This document shows, piece after piece, positions 63,014 through 64,000 of a stretch of DNA of 64,000 nt (position 1 is the first letter of the stretch; each line of letters starts with the position of its first letter). This DNA comes from SHVO01 sp041905525. Its GTDB lineage: Bacteria > Pseudomonadota > Alphaproteobacteria > Rhodospirillales > Rhodospirillaceae. The notes beneath the pieces were generated by a model that ran no database searches, was not told the origin of the DNA, and saw nothing but the letters and a program-made list of their open reading frames with translations. Location of the stretch: assembly GCA_041905525.1 (NCBI GenBank), contig JAYRKY010000007.1, positions 1-64,000 of the forward strand, read 5' to 3'. A program made the position numbers and the translations under genes.

Positions 63014-64000
63014 GCGAGCTTCGCGACGAAGGAATCGAGCGCTTCGGCCGCCCCGGCCCAGGTATGCCGCCGCGTGATCTGCTTCGCTTCCTCGCTCAGC
63101 GAGGTGTAGACGCCGTCGTCCCGAAGGATCTGCAAGGTCACGTTGGCGAATGCCTCGGCGTCCGGAACGAGATAGCCGGTTTGACCGTTGGTGATGCGTT
63201 CGCCCGTCCCGCCCAGCATGCGCGCCACCGCCGGCGTCCCGGCGCACTGCGATTCGCTCAAGGTCCAGCACGCAAAATCCTGGGCATGCCCGGGATAGAG
63301 ATGCACACGCGCTGTTCTATAGACCGCCGCCATGCCGTCGTCGGAGATAGGATCGGCGACCGCGACGTTCTGCGCCTTGGCGGCCAGCACCTTGGCGAAG
63401 ATCGGGGCGAGATCGTCGGCGATCCCCTCGCCGCGCGCGGCCTTGCTGAGGCTGGCGGAGAAAATAGACAGACGCGCTTCCGGCAGCGCCGGATGTATCC
63501 GCGATGTCCACAGGTCGATCAACCAAGCAAGCCCATGTTGCGGATGCGACGTCACGATGGCGTTGGGACCCGGCGGCCCCTTGGGCATTGCGTCGAGCAC
63601 CGCCTGGCGGGCTGCGTAGAGATCCGGGTTGAGAGCCTCCTCGTGCGGATCGGGCTCCTGCATCAAAGGTGTTTCGTAGAACGACGACCGTACGCCCGGG
63701 ACCAGCGCGACACTTGGGAGCTTTCCCTTGTAGGCCCGCTGCTGCTGCTCGGAGACGAATAGAAGCCCAGGTTTGAACGACTCCCACAGTGGCGTGTTGG
63801 GCTGCGCGGTAAGGTACTCGGGCGCGCCGGTGACCCATAACAATCTGTGCTTGGCATTGCGCAAATGACCAAGCAACGTGGGTTTGCGCATGGCAATGAC
63901 GACATCGGCGGCTTTGGGCGCCCAGGTGTCGCCGAACGGGGTGTAATAGGCCCCATCGGCCATATGGGCGTAGGTGGTGTTATTGATGACCTTTACCTCG
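63010..64000 (-). CDS. glycosyltransferase (GT4-like), 5' partial
   Basis: The frame stays open through the right edge of the window: residues before the first ATG (EVKVINNTTYAH) continue the protein, so the true start lies beyond. The visible 330 codons have the GT-B pattern LSIFSASLSKAARGEG, AVYRTARVHLYPGHAQDFACWTLSESQCAGTPAVARMLGGTGERI and NGQTGYLVPDAEAFANVTLQIL. It overlaps the GT9 gene by 4 bases. It is the most upstream of the visible glycan genes. Confidence 0.85.
   Translation of the reverse strand, partial: EVKVINNTTYAHMADGAYYTPFGDTWAPKAADVVIAMRKPTLLGHLRNAKHRLLWVTGAPEYLTAQPNTPLWESFKPGLLFVSEQQQRAYKGKLPSVALVPGVRSSFYETPLMQEPDPHEEALNPDLYAARQAVLDAMPKGPPGPNAIVTSHPQHGLAWLIDLWTSRIHPALPEARLSIFSASLSKAARGEGIADDLAPIFAKVLAAKAQNVAVADPISDDGMAAVYRTARVHLYPGHAQDFACWTLSESQCAGTPAVARMLGGTGERITNGQTGYLVPDAEAFANVTLQILRDDGVYTSLSEEAKQITRRHTWAGAAEALDSFVAKLA

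Overview
The window is GC-rich, densely packed chromosomal DNA of an alphaproteobacterium. The evidence is a methionine synthase split into two overlapping genes, an Atm1-type exporter, a flagellin preceded by a perfect TTAA-N7-TTAA (CtrA-type) box, and a large two-helix membrane coiled-coil protein of the kind used at alphaproteobacterial cell poles. The genus cannot be fixed from sequence alone. No insertion sequence, prophage, CRISPR array or integrase was seen. One tRNA (Asp) is present.

Layout, left to right. 1-4.5 kb: the end of a diheme cytochrome c, a secreted beta-helix protein cut by an in-frame amber codon, and a degenerate histidine-kinase-like membrane protein with a lipoprotein. 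4.7-9.1 kb: flavin reductase, DUF1028 protein, exported amidase and an MFS transporter. 9.1-20.0 kb: a tightly overlapping leftward operon of twelve genes holding a complete peptide/opine-type ABC importer, a Gfo/Idh/MocA oxidoreductase, two short-chain dehydrogenases, a D-2-hydroxyacid dehydrogenase, an NTF2-like protein and two tandem DUF4438 paralogues. This looks like an uncharacterised uptake-and-catabolism system and is the best candidate for new biology here. 20.2-25.5 kb: two tandem secreted proteins with Yx(FWY)xxD repeats, another secreted protein and a Crp/Fnr regulator. 25.6-31.2 kb: an exported NTF2-like protein, an N-carbamoyl-amino-acid/allantoate amidohydrolase and hydantoinase/oxoprolinase subunits HyuB and HyuA.

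31.3-39.5 kb is a motility and surface block: a TPR/SPINDLY-type O-linked glycosyltransferase, CorA, the coiled-coil protein, flagellin, DUF983 protein and a cytochrome c'. 39.5-43.1 kb: Atm1 exporter, a short BLUF blue-light sensor with a strong terminator, and a cytosolic EF-hand protein. 43.4-47.2 kb: split metH behind a leader that can fold in two exclusive ways. 47.2-50.7 kb: a small membrane protein, a PAS histidine kinase, tRNA-Asp and an exported NAD(P)-fold protein. 50.8-54.7 kb: the sulfate importer sbp-cysT-cysW-cysA. 54.8-59.7 kb: an exported aldo/keto reductase, a DegP/HtrA protease with terminator, and a large alpha/beta-hydrolase-fold secreted protein. 59.7-64 kb: dihydroorotase downstream of three glycosyltransferases that probably build a cell-surface glycan; the last runs off the window.

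Starts were moved inward from the longest frame where a Shine-Dalgarno sequence, signal peptide or overlap with the upstream gene supported it.
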